Shown: one piece after another, positions 23,712-33,888 of the stretch | Position numbering within the stretch: the first letter of the stretch is position 1 | Layout of the letters: each line of letters opens with the position of its first letter | Source: Neospora caninum Liverpool | Lineage: Eukaryota > Apicomplexa > Conoidasida > Eucoccidiorida > Sarcocystidae | Length of the DNA stretch: 64,000 nucleotides | Assembly (NCBI RefSeq): GCF_000208865.1 | Contig: NC_018391.1 | Coordinates: 1,612,001 to 1,676,000 of the forward strand | Direction: 5' to 3' | Position numbers and translations under genes: made by a program | Notes under the pieces: generated by a model | What the model saw: only the letters and a program-made list of their open reading frames with translations | What the model was told of the DNA's origin: nothing | Databases searched by the model: none

Positions 23712-25353
23712 CTCCCAAGTCCGTCTCAGGTAAGCAAGTCAGAAGTCCTGTCGATCACTAATCACTTGCACTGAGAGAATACCAGGTTGCAAGCATGAAT
23801 GACCCCTCGAGAGAAGTCTGAGTACGCCGGTCGACTTCGAAGCGTTCTTCGTACCAAAGGTATTTGCGGCATGCAATACAGCAGCCAGCAGCCGAATGAG
23901 CTCGACAACAGTTCTTATGGGGGTCATGAAGTGGGCTGATGCGTGAGAATCAGCATGTTCAGACAGGGATACAACGTTAGTTGAGTGACAAGTGCAGCTG
24001 GTCATATCACAAAATGCCTCGTTTTTTGTGCGATGTTACGGGTTGCGATGTTCTCATTCGGCACCGTTTTGAATTTAGCCGCATGCAGCTCTGTTCACGG
24101 CACCAGGGAGGAATTGTCCATGGAGTTTGAGGCACGTTAACAGATATTCCTAATCAAAGCAAGAATCGAAAAAATCAGAACTGGTCCAAGTCACGACAGC
24201 GGTTGAGGCTTCATCACACAGAGGCTCCCTGGACCGTCGCCGTCAGCGGTGTAACGGGGTCACGTAACACGGATGTCTAAACACTGCAAACAAGCGCCGT
24301 CCCTAGACATGTGTGTATTTCAAGAGATAGGATGAAAAAATCTGTTTGGTGGTGTGTTACGTTTGCAAGGGGCCCTCGAGGAGAGATCTTCGTCGGTGGA
24401 GTGTTGCTTTGCATTCTAACCGCATGCACACGTAACCCCTGCACGAGGCTTTCACGCGCTCTTGAGCTGCGACTGCCGGCTAGAGTCTGACAGCAGCAAC
24501 TGAGGCCTCGATTTGGCAGCTGGTGGAGGCAACCTTGAATCGTCGGATTCAAAGGTGAACCAGAAGATGCTGTTTTCCAGGAAAAAAGAAAAATCGACAG
24601 AATCGAACAACAGACTGGGATAGCGCAGGGTGTCGCTATCATGCCAGGACGGCTAGCTGCGCGAACCCCGTTGTCTTGAGAGGGGGGAGCCTCTGTTCTG
24701 CCTAGTGCCAATTGCTCTTCTTCGACGAAGAAAAGATGTATTTTTCCTACACCGGTTTCTCTTTCTTTCTTCGGTGGCTCCTAGTTTGGCAGTTTTGAGT
24801 CGCGACTTTATCTGCCTGCAGATGCGCCGTCGCCCGAGGCTGTTCTCAACGCCCACGGAGACCGAACTGTACGCAGCCCTAATGCCTTTCTTCTTAGTCA
24901 TCTGGCTGCAGTGAGCTACCTGCCGTTATGCACATTCGCTGATGACCACATGTTTGACTCTGTTGCCGAGCGTTGATCCCTTTACGCGTTGCCATGTTTC
25001 CTGGAGCTGTCCACAGTGACAACGCTGCGTGGTGAATTCAATCGCTTTGATACGCTTTCCGGCATCCTTGTTCAGACGCGACGCGCTTTCGCGTACGTAC
25101 ACCGAAAGGAATTCCCACAGGAATGCTAAAGTGGGGCGCTTACGCCGCTCCACGACAGTATGCCGCACCGAGAAGCTGGTTGGTAGTGCCATCGACACCA
25201 AGGCTTGCGGGGATCCGGGAGTTGTGCGCCTGGATACGTGGCAGCAGTCGTAGACTCACCGCACGAAATACGCGAAGAGAAACATTTCTTCCTTTGGCGC
25301 TAAGGGCGGTCTCAATGTCAGACTCCTCGTCCAGAGTTGGTGTGCCTCCGCGT

Positions 25354-25372
25354 CCCCCCCCCCCCCCCCCCC
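25354..25372. repeat. 19-base poly-C tract
   Basis: An uninterrupted run of C about 420 bases upstream of the transporter ATG, within its probable promoter or leader. Such runs are prone to length error and polymorphism. Confidence 0.95.
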
Positions 25373-25788
25373 GACAGAGTCAGGAAAGAACCGGCGTTTC
25401 TCCACGATCCTCTAAATTACCTAGTATATCTTGAAGATTTTTTTATCCGTGGTTCCTGTATCTTGTTCCTGTTTTTTCATGTGCAAAAGGCGCACCCGCG
25501 CCCTGTGAGGAAGGAGTGGGAGTGGAGGCGTTCACGCTCAAAAATCGGGGACTAGACAGAGCGCCAGAGCTGCAAGAAATTAGGAATTAGCAAAGATGTC
25601 CGACAGGCGAAAGAAACACTGCAACCGCTGTCTAAGGAGACGCGATGCGAACGCAGTGAACTCGAACAGGTGCTCCTTCTCTCTACTGTAAACCTAGTGC
25701 ATATCCGTGCGGCGCAAAGGGGCAGTCCGTTCCCTTCAATTCATGCGCGATTGCCGAGGATAGCTTTTGTACGGTACCAGCACATAGA

Positions 25789-28443
25789 ATGCCGCCGGAC
25801 CGACCAGTGGATTCTCCACGGTGGTCGCCGACCCCAAGCGACGCTGCTTCTCACGGGGATGCGGAGGAAGTGGGTTACCGACGCGAACAGTCGACGTTGT
25901 TCCCTCCTCTTACCAACAGTCCTCTGACGCTCCACTCGTACAAAGACTCGTCGGTGTCGTCTCTGTTGTTTGGCCTCTTATGTTGCTTGCTGAACATTGC
26001 CCTCTACCTGGTCAGCGGCGAGATTTCACGCCTGCTGCAGCAGGAAAGAGAGCTCCAGAGGCATCAGTCCCTTCACTATGTGTGCCCCCCTCTAGTAGGT
26101 GAGGAGTCTGGGCTTCCCGGGACGCAGGGCTCTTCAGACACTCTCACTCGGGATGCAAACAGAGACGCCCCATGTACGATACCTTCTGGGGATACGGAGG
26201 TCAAAACGAGAGTAGTCGTTTTGAACATCCCCTATTTCATGTCATGGTTTTCTCAGTCGCTGCAAGTCTGTTTTCTCTTCTTTGCAATTGCGGCAATCAA
26301 GCGAAGAAGGCGAAGGCACTCGGAAGGGAATCCCATCAATCCGTTGCCGAGCCGTCGACACACACATGGATGTGGTCCCTCCTCCAGTGTCTCCAGTGAG
26401 GGTGGCTCTGGTGGCGACTGTCGCCCCCTGTCGCCGTTGGGAAATACGCAGGTCGTGCAGTTTGCTGAAGAAGTACGCGAGCGCGACAGCAAGCAGACAG
26501 GGCACTTCTCTCTGGACCGGAACGAGTGCGAGATCCCTGCAAATGCCCGTTCAGACGAAGCTGGCAGACGGCAGAACCCGCAGCGCCCGATCATCCCTAG
26601 CTTTGTCGACAAGAGCGAAGGGCCAGGCCATCCTGATGAACGCTCATGCTCCGCTTTGAAGGCCCGTCCATCCGCGGAGAACGACGCGGAGGACCACGAA
26701 GACTTGGCAAGGACGCAGCAACTGCCTTGCCGCCAGCTGTTGTCTTGCACATCGCCAAACACGACTTCAGATGTCTTGGGTGACCTTCTAGGCTATGGTT
26801 CAGTGGAGAAGGATCTTCATCAGCCGTTGATATCTGGGGAGGCATGCACGGCAGTGAGTGGACTAGTATTCACACGAACAGCAACGGAGAAGGACGTTTC
26901 GGATTTCATTGAACAGGCTTTTGAAAATGAGGACTGCACGGACCCCGCAGAGACGGTCCCGTGGGAGGCAAATATAGAAGATGTCTTATTGTGCACCCCT
27001 GTACAAGAACCTGGCGAGGCGCCAATGCCGAGTGAAGATGCCCCGGAGCCTCAGGCCTTAGCTACAAGACGACAAAACGATTCCGATACATGTGCAGAGC
27101 GGGAAACTGTGGCGCAGCCTCAGGTCGTGCAACGGGAGGACCCAACACTCCCGGAGGACTCAAAATGTTCTCGCTTCAGAACTCTTTTTGCGTCGTGGTC
27201 GAGAGCGATTGGAAGGGGCTTGACGCGGTTCGCTGCAGAGGTCCTCGAACCTTTCTGGATTCACAGCATCCAACACCCCTTTTCTAGATTCATAGGAGCT
27301 CCACTGCGGCAGCGCATCTGTACTCCGTACATCAGAGATACGTACCAAATTGTCAGGAACTTTGTGGAAGCAGACATGCAGTATTCCAGTTTCAAAGAAC
27401 TGGTTTGGGCGTGCATGTGGATCGGAGCCCTCTATCTGCTTCATTCGTGGGCGTGGACTCTCGCTGTGGGCAAGGACGGAATGAGCGTGGGGACTGTGAC
27501 TGCCATATATAACACGAACCCGGTGTTTGTTTTTCTCTTTACGGCATTCCTTTACAAAGAAGGCACCGACGACTGCGTGCAGATTGCCGCCCTCGCGCTG
27601 GCGACGCTTGGAGTTGCGGTGATCGCCTATCACAATGAGGGTGAGCCGACTTCGACCTCCGGCGTTTTTCTGTCCGTCGCGTGCGCCGCTTGTTACGGCC
27701 TGTTCGAAGTGGTTTACAAGAACTACATTCTGAATGGTAAATCCAATCTTCCGTTAGCTTTTGTTTTCCTGATCAATGGCATCATAGGAATGTTAAGTCT
27801 CTGTGTTTTCTGGATCCCCCTGGCGTTTTTGCATAGCTTAAGTCTTGAAGTCTTTCCAGGCTCTACGCCCCCGCCACTTCTCATTTTTCTCCTAGTCGTC
27901 GTCTGCGTGTGTAGCTGTTTGCACACGCTCCTTCTGCAAGTGTCCCTCCTGCTGCTCCCGTCTCCAATTCTTGTCGCCCTTTGTTCCTTATTATCGTTGC
28001 CTGCTGCGGCAGCGGCAGACTGGCTAAGCGGGGGAGGTGGGGGAGTCGGCGGCATTGGCAGCTGCTTCATTGCCAGTGCCTTCTTGATCACATCCGTGAA
28101 CGAGTGGAGGATTCAGAGCCGGGAAAAAGCTAGAACCTACAGGCGGCTCATCTCGCTTGCGGAGCTGCATCCTCACGAGTATGCCGAGCTCAGAAAACTT
28201 ATGGAGTTGCCTGACTTACCGCAGCCCCGATCCCGTCGAAGAACGTGTCTTTTCGGACGTACCTCTTCAGAAGCAGAACCATCCGAGGATAGTGAACCAT
28301 CCTTGGAATCTATTGCTGCTCAGCTCGTTGCACGAAAGAAAGATGAAGACGTCGGCGCCGAGCTCAAGGAGGTTCTCTGCGTTTTCACTGTTCCTGATGA
28401 CGACGAAATCCTCATTGCCGAAGACACCGGCGCGGCACTCTGA
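25789..28443 (+). CDS. drug/metabolite transporter superfamily membrane protein (SLC35F/EamA-like)
   Basis: This single-exon gene encodes 884 residues, starting at ATG 25789. Two hydrophobic segments lie near the N-terminus (SSLLFGLLCCLLNIALYLV and around FSQSLQVCFLFFAIAAIKR). They are separated from the rest by an acidic, disordered stretch of about 330 residues. The C-terminal half holds about eight spans, including VTAIYNTNPVFVFLFTAFLYKE, ALATLGVAVIAYHNEGEPT, VACAACYGLFEVVYKNYIL and VSLLLLPSPILVALCSLLSL. The NPVFVFLFTAFLYKE and GVAVIAY blocks are typical of the EamA repeat in SLC35F-type proteins. The family moves nucleotide-sugars, thiamine and other small metabolites. The substrate and organelle cannot be told from sequence. 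The large insertion is unusual compared with the 350-450 residues common in the family. Confidence 0.82.
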   Translation: MPPDRPVDSPRWSPTPSDAASHGDAEEVGYRREQSTLFPPLTNSPLTLHSYKDSSVSSLLFGLLCCLLNIALYLVSGEISRLLQQERELQRHQSLHYVCPPLVGEESGLPGTQGSSDTLTRDANRDAPCTIPSGDTEVKTRVVVLNIPYFMSWFSQSLQVCFLFFAIAAIKRRRRRHSEGNPINPLPSRRHTHGCGPSSSVSSEGGSGGDCRPLSPLGNTQVVQFAEEVRERDSKQTGHFSLDRNECEIPANARSDEAGRRQNPQRPIIPSFVDKSEGPGHPDERSCSALKARPSAENDAEDHEDLARTQQLPCRQLLSCTSPNTTSDVLGDLLGYGSVEKDLHQPLISGEACTAVSGLVFTRTATEKDVSDFIEQAFENEDCTDPAETVPWEANIEDVLLCTPVQEPGEAPMPSEDAPEPQALATRRQNDSDTCAERETVAQPQVVQREDPTLPEDSKCSRFRTLFASWSRAIGRGLTRFAAEVLEPFWIHSIQHPFSRFIGAPLRQRICTPYIRDTYQIVRNFVEADMQYSSFKELVWACMWIGALYLLHSWAWTLAVGKDGMSVGTVTAIYNTNPVFVFLFTAFLYKEGTDDCVQIAALALATLGVAVIAYHNEGEPTSTSGVFLSVACAACYGLFEVVYKNYILNGKSNLPLAFVFLINGIIGMLSLCVFWIPLAFLHSLSLEVFPGSTPPPLLIFLLVVVCVCSCLHTLLLQVSLLLLPSPILVALCSLLSLPAAAAADWLSGGGGGVGGIGSCFIASAFLITSVNEWRIQSREKARTYRRLISLAELHPHEYAELRKLMELPDLPQPRSRRRTCLFGRTSSEAEPSEDSEPSLESIAAQLVARKKDEDVGAELKEVLCVFTVPDDDEILIAEDTGAAL

Positions 28444-31400
28444 GGTCCAAGCCCCCCGTGCAGACCAGAGGCGAACGCGGATGATGAGACTGCTGGCTGT
28501 GAGGAAGTACCTCACGGCAGCAACAAATCTGGTGGTTATTTTTGTCGCGTCTCAGAAGAGTTTAGAGCATAGCATCGCCTCCACCTGGCATTTTTATCAT
28601 GTGCGTGTACTCAGGGGATGGAGTAGCATCCGTCTACAGAACTGACAGTGTGCAAAACAGCCGACCAATTTTTGCGGCACAGTGCCTTCGCTTCTTTCAG
28701 AACCTGCTGAGTCACAGTTTTTTGATCTGTGAGGACCACGTTTGCGTTGCTTCTCGTCACGGCGGCTTCTTGCTCACGTGCCCTACAACCACCCGGGCTA
28801 CACCTCCGGTCTGGCCTCTGCAATTATCGCCTGCCAGTGCATTTTGTCACCCTCCAGAACTTTTGTTTTCACTCTCTTCTACGCCCAACGTTGCCCCGAT
28901 AGAGATTTTAAACTGCGAGTGCCGACCACTACACTTCGCAAGGGGAGCTAGCAGCCACATGCACACGTTACACGCATGTTACCAAGGGACGAGAACGTGT
29001 CTGGGCCAGTTAGTGGGTCTGAGACAAGGACTCACAATTCCGCTGGGGGTTTAGTGGCAAGAGGGCAAGCAAGCAACAACCACTACTTTGGATGTTCTCT
29101 ACGCTGCTCTGCTGTGTGCTTTAGTGTGCTTTGAATAACCATGAGCTGCCATGGATTGCATTCGTGTCCTACGATGGTCGGCGGGGGCCTCGTTTACTCA
29201 GGCACGGTCTTTCCGTACCTTCCGTGTTCTCATGGTGGTTTCTGTCCAGCACGAGGCCGCAGCGTCGTGCTCGCTGCTTTCCCGAAGTTGCCAACAGATG
29301 TACAGTTTTTATCCCAACTTTTTTTCACGTTACTCAAGCAAGGGGGTCTCTTATCAGCTGATGCGGTACAACCACTTGAATGAGGGAGCGGGCGTGTTGA
29401 AGACGGAACTGATCAGTTGTAGCTTTTTCAAAGGTTAAAATGAAACCGAAGCAATGGTGAGAACCAGAGAGTGATGATAGTGATACCTGTTGCTGCTCCA
29501 TGACACAGATGCTGGACGCTTCCACGAGATATCCACGGTGTGGGACTGACTGCACCACAGCAGTTGTTTGGCATTGCCGCTGTGCCATAGCTTTTCATCC
29601 TAAACGACAAAATGGCTGCACGCTTCCAGGCAGATGTGATCCGACTCTTTCTAGCACGTTGTTCGATATTTGCTTGACTTCCCTGCCGACTGTCGAAGTG
29701 GGGTTTTTGAAGTACTTTGGCTGCATTTGCGCTGTCCGTTGAGCGACTGTGACTCGAACGTCGCTGTCTCCGTCTCTCATTAAAAACGCTTGTTTTTAAA
29801 ACGTGAATACTAGTGCCCGTGCGACACGGAAGAGCAAGACAATAGAGCAGCAGGCACGATTTAAGCTATTGGTCAAGTGTACCCTGATTCCAGCGCGTTC
29901 ATCATACGAAACTGACTGCGAATGCGGAGAGCACACTTGTGTGTATGAGGTAAAACTGCTTTCCGTGATTGGAATTTTGTGCTGATGGCACCCATGTAGC
30001 CCAGAACCAATGTGGTAGTGTCGCTCACACATGCGGCGCCTCAACATCAGCTAGCAAATACACTTTTCCAGAAGAAAGGAATACGAAATCGATACGCGGA
30101 ATACCCGCCAGTCTTCCGACAACTGGCCTAGGCACAGGCTGTCAATGCCGTTCGCAAGTGCTTCCGCTGTCTAGTCATGTATTTTATTGGGTGCACGATG
30201 AGCTGAGAACAACGGACCTTCCTAACAGAAGACTCCGCGATACCAAGTGCGGGTTTCCTGCCGTTCATAAACTGCGGGATATTAGCGCACAGTTCCTGTC
30301 TTGAATGGAGGAAGGAAAACCGATCAGGCGCCAGCGTTTGTTTTCCTCATGCAAAACACTCTTCAGGTGTTCTGTTGCGTGGTTCTTCTACGTATTTTCG
30401 AAGCCAAGAAGCAGGCACCCTTTCCCAAAGGAAAAAGCTAAGCAGCTTTTCTCTAGTGCGCGCAGCGGCGTTTGGGACGCGCTGAGTGACCCTGGTGGTG
30501 GAACAGAAAAGAATTCCTTTCGGATATGCATTCTTTTTCAGATTTAACCACGACTTGACGCGCATTTTTCGAAAGGTGAATAAAATTGCCAGATTGGGTG
30601 TCTTTGGCAGAACCCACAAAATATCGTGTTGCTACCGCGGGTTATCCATTGGGGGGGAAATTCCGGACCAGCGTAGAAATGCGTGTTACCAGCGCTCGGG
30701 AAAAACCCCCATCAGTCTTGTCGGGCAGATGCAGCGTTCGTCGTTTTTCCAGCGAGAAGAAGCGACAAGGCTTTGCTCTTTTTCTTCGTTTTTCTGAACG
30801 GTGCTTCTCAGGAAGGAATGCCGGCCACTCATTCACCGTTCTGCAACGTAGGGTTGTCACAACGTAATCAACACTCTGGCGACAGTGTGTAGTGACCTCT
30901 CCGTTTGTGAGATGTCTCCGTCGTTGTACGCTGCACCAGATGATGTAGCCGGAGCTGTGCTGCCATCCGCTAACAGTTGAAACAAGTGTTTTCTCTGGTA
31001 GATTTTTCTGAACTGCTTCCTGCATCTTGTAAGACCTGTACCGCCTTTGGTCTTTGCCGAGAAGCCTGTTCAGGTTAACAGTTTCCTGCTTCACTACAGC
31101 CGAGGTTGCGGGGGATGCCTCCGAATGCGGCGTCTACCTGTGGATGCCTCCTGGCAACTGTCTCGATCCAGGGACAGACGTGGCGGAATGAGAGCCTGTC
31201 GTCCAACTTCATAACGATACGAACAGTCAGAACGCGACTAGTGGGCAACCGTCGGGAGCACATTGCAAAGAGGGCGCAGAAATGAGAGGGTGTCTCTCGC
31301 CGAATGTGCAGGCGGTTTAGGGGAAGGGATGTGGAAAAGACCGAGCTGTTCTGCTGATTTCTAGGCGCCCAACTCCGTCATGTCTGATGACTTTCTGAGA

Positions 31401-31632
31401 GCGCCGAAGTTCTGGGGCCGGAGGTGTTTTTGTCCAGCCTGCCCCGCACAGGCGGCAGATGGCGAGTCATGGCACTTAGGCATCAGTTGGCGTGCCGACG
31501 AAAGAAGGAGTACCTCGTTCCTTCGCTGACATCGGATGAAGACGCGTGGAGTTGCGTCGTGGAAAACTTTGCCGCGAGAGACCAGGCGACCTAGTTTGTT
31601 TCGTGTCCCTCGGAAACCCGTACGTCGCGAAC
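28444..31632. other. 3.2 kb between tandem plus-strand genes
   Basis: 3' flank of the transporter gene and 5' flank of the GPHR gene. Minus-strand frames near 30642-31263 have some protein-like character but no family and no clear start codon. They are not called. Confidence 0.45.
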
Positions 31633-33888
31633 ATGACGATTCCTCCTCTCTCAGCGGCCTCCCCTCTTAGCAACACGCTAACAGGGTTCCTGCTCGGCAT
31701 CGTCACAGTCGTGGGCTTCCATGCATGTCTGTATCTGGGGGCCTATTGGTTCTTTGCCAAGCATCTCTACCGTGACTACGAGATCAAGCGACTTTCTATC
31801 CAGAACCTTTTCTCGGCCACATTCACCGTGTGCGTATCTATGCTCCAGCTTCTGCTGCTTGAACTGCTTCACATCCTCAACCCAACTGTGAGGAAGTGGG
31901 TTTGGAATATCGACCTTGTGTGCGTCTTGTTGCTGTTGTACCTTATTTTGCCTGTCTTCATCGTCTACAATCTTCTTGTTCCAGAACAAGATATCTTCAG
32001 AATTCCCGACCTGGCGTCTGCCTTCCCTCGGTTACAAAGTCTGAACCTTCCGGGTTTCTCAATTGCATCTCTCAGCATTCCTACCTCCTTGCCGCTCCCG
32101 GCGTCGCTGAACTTCCCGTCCTCCTTGAGTCAGCACTCGCGAGGCAAACTTTCCGCTCTTCTCCCCCACTCTCCGATCCCCTGGCACCAGTGGGTCTTGG
32201 TGGCCCTCGGCTGCGCTGTTTTTCTTCCTTTTCTCTGGTCCTGTTTCTACCAGTCGGGGAGATTTTTGCACCTCGATCCGGCGATCCTCGCTTCCCTCTC
32301 CTACACGGAGTGTCTCCTCGCGTATGTTGGTGTCTGTGGCGTCACTGTGGTGTCGGCGCTGGCCGGCTTTGGGTCTGTGAATTACCCCTACAAGAACATC
32401 ACGGCCTTCCTCTCTCCTGTTTCTCAGGAGCAGGTTGCGGAGGTTGAGCAGCGCTTACTGCAGACTCTCACATTGATTGCAGAGAAGAAGAAGAAACGGA
32501 AACAGCTGCAACAATCTCTGACCCGACCTGGTCGGTCCTCCCACTGGCCCACGCCTACCACAGGCCTTCATCCGGCGGGCTCCGCATGCTCCTCACGAGC
32601 TCTCTTTGATGCACGGACTAGTGGAAAGGCGAGCAATGGATTTCCGGAACGAGACGGAGTTACCGTATTCGTTCATGGTGGCGCTGCGTCTTCTGAGGCC
32701 ATGTGTGCCCTCAGTAGCTCTGGCAGCGACATGGAGACGGGGAGTTTGCCGAAAAGAGGAGAGCGGCATCCGGATGGCTTATTCGTACAGGGTGATCGAG
32801 TTGGCGCCGATTGTGGTGCACGCAGCGACGGAGCACAGTCGCTGAATATAGTGAGGTCAGAGGGGAGCATGTCGGCGGCTGAATATTTTACCTACTCGGC
32901 TTCCACAAGTCATCTTCGGAACAGCCCGCCTCTCCGCGAACGCCCCGTATTTGCAGTGGGATGCCACGAAGGAAGACTGAACGAGCACTGTTCGCGGGAT
33001 CGTTGCTTTGGGATGCCCAGTGAAGACAGCGGTTTCCACTGGCTGGGGCGGGAACGTCCAGTAAGAAATGGGGGTTGCGCAGTGTCGGCGGACTCGTGTG
33101 GGAGAGGCATCCACCAGAGAGGAATTTGTGAAGACACTAGGATGGTTTCTCGAATCTTTTCGTGTCTACGGGCTCTGTGGAAACGTCTGGTGGGTCTTGG
33201 AGCCAGGGTCGCGGCAGCTCTGAGGGGGCAAGCGGCGGAGAAGGAATGCGAACAACTCCAAAGTGAGATTGCTGCACTTGAAACTTTGTCGAGAGAACTG
33301 TTTGTTGGTTTGAATGATCTTGTTCAGTCTCGTGCGCAGGCAATTTTTAGCAGAACTCTACTAGGAAGACTCAACAATTTGATGGGATGGTGCATGACTG
33401 TTGTATGTGTTTACCGGATCATCACGGCTGCCTTCAATGTCCTGTTCGACCGCGTAAGCACAACAGATCCCGCTACGAGGATGTTAGAGATTGCATTGTA
33501 TTACCTAAATATTTCTTTGAACGTTGCAGTTGTCTCTCCTTACCTCTCTCTTCTCTTACTCGGATGGATCATCGCGTTGACAATTCGAGGGTTCATTGAG
33601 AAATTGCTTGCTGTGTTTCGCTACGTCTCCACGTCGGTGTCCAGCAATGTTTTTGCCCTAGTTATGTCTGAAATTATGGGTTTCTACTTCTCCGCGTGCG
33701 TCCTGCTTACGCGTGTGTACTTGCCCCAGTCGTATAGAGACGCGGTGACTGAGATTATTGCTCCATCCCTTGATTTCAGAGTCTTCCATCTCCACTTTGA
33801 TCGCGTCTTCCTCCTCTCTTCATTGACTTCTTTGGGAATCATCATGCTTTCTCACAAACACACTCTTGAAAAGTTCAAAAGTCTTTGA
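31633..33888 (+). CDS. GPHR: Golgi pH regulator / GPR89 (ABA-GPCR) family membrane protein
   Basis: GPHR family proteins are multi-span membrane proteins with anion-channel activity that set Golgi luminal pH in animals; plant relatives are GTG proteins. The frame opens at a GTG (31546), but the first ATG is 31633, giving 751 residues in one exon. N-terminal spans include TGFLLGIVTVVGFHACLYL and VCVLLLLYLILPVFIVYNLL. The family block appears as VVSALAGFGSVNYPYKNI (human GFGAVNCPY). The C-terminal domain has the coiled ALETLSRELFVGLND segment, then MGWCMTVVCVYRIITAAFNV, the SPYLSLLLLGWIIALTIRGF span and the SSNVFALVMSEIMGFYFSA block. A serine-rich insertion (about residues 300-510) separates the halves, which explains the length over the usual 450-470. 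Confidence 0.88.
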   Translation: MTIPPLSAASPLSNTLTGFLLGIVTVVGFHACLYLGAYWFFAKHLYRDYEIKRLSIQNLFSATFTVCVSMLQLLLLELLHILNPTVRKWVWNIDLVCVLLLLYLILPVFIVYNLLVPEQDIFRIPDLASAFPRLQSLNLPGFSIASLSIPTSLPLPASLNFPSSLSQHSRGKLSALLPHSPIPWHQWVLVALGCAVFLPFLWSCFYQSGRFLHLDPAILASLSYTECLLAYVGVCGVTVVSALAGFGSVNYPYKNITAFLSPVSQEQVAEVEQRLLQTLTLIAEKKKKRKQLQQSLTRPGRSSHWPTPTTGLHPAGSACSSRALFDARTSGKASNGFPERDGVTVFVHGGAASSEAMCALSSSGSDMETGSLPKRGERHPDGLFVQGDRVGADCGARSDGAQSLNIVRSEGSMSAAEYFTYSASTSHLRNSPPLRERPVFAVGCHEGRLNEHCSRDRCFGMPSEDSGFHWLGRERPVRNGGCAVSADSCGRGIHQRGICEDTRMVSRIFSCLRALWKRLVGLGARVAAALRGQAAEKECEQLQSEIAALETLSRELFVGLNDLVQSRAQAIFSRTLLGRLNNLMGWCMTVVCVYRIITAAFNVLFDRVSTTDPATRMLEIALYYLNISLNVAVVSPYLSLLLLGWIIALTIRGFIEKLLAVFRYVSTSVSSNVFALVMSEIMGFYFSACVLLTRVYLPQSYRDAVTEIIAPSLDFRVFHLHFDRVFLLSSLTSLGIIMLSHKHTLEKFKSL

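Larger units (their letters stand above)
23527..25788. other. 2.3 kb between divergent PIG-F and transporter genes
   Basis: This is a bidirectional upstream region. It contains a (CA)n run and a poly-C tract, listed separately. No frame has convincing protein character. Confidence 0.5.

Noticed and set aside
31546..31632. upstream extension of the GPHR gene
   Set aside because: The frame is open but begins at GTG. The first ATG, at 31633, gives the expected N-terminus before the first membrane span.
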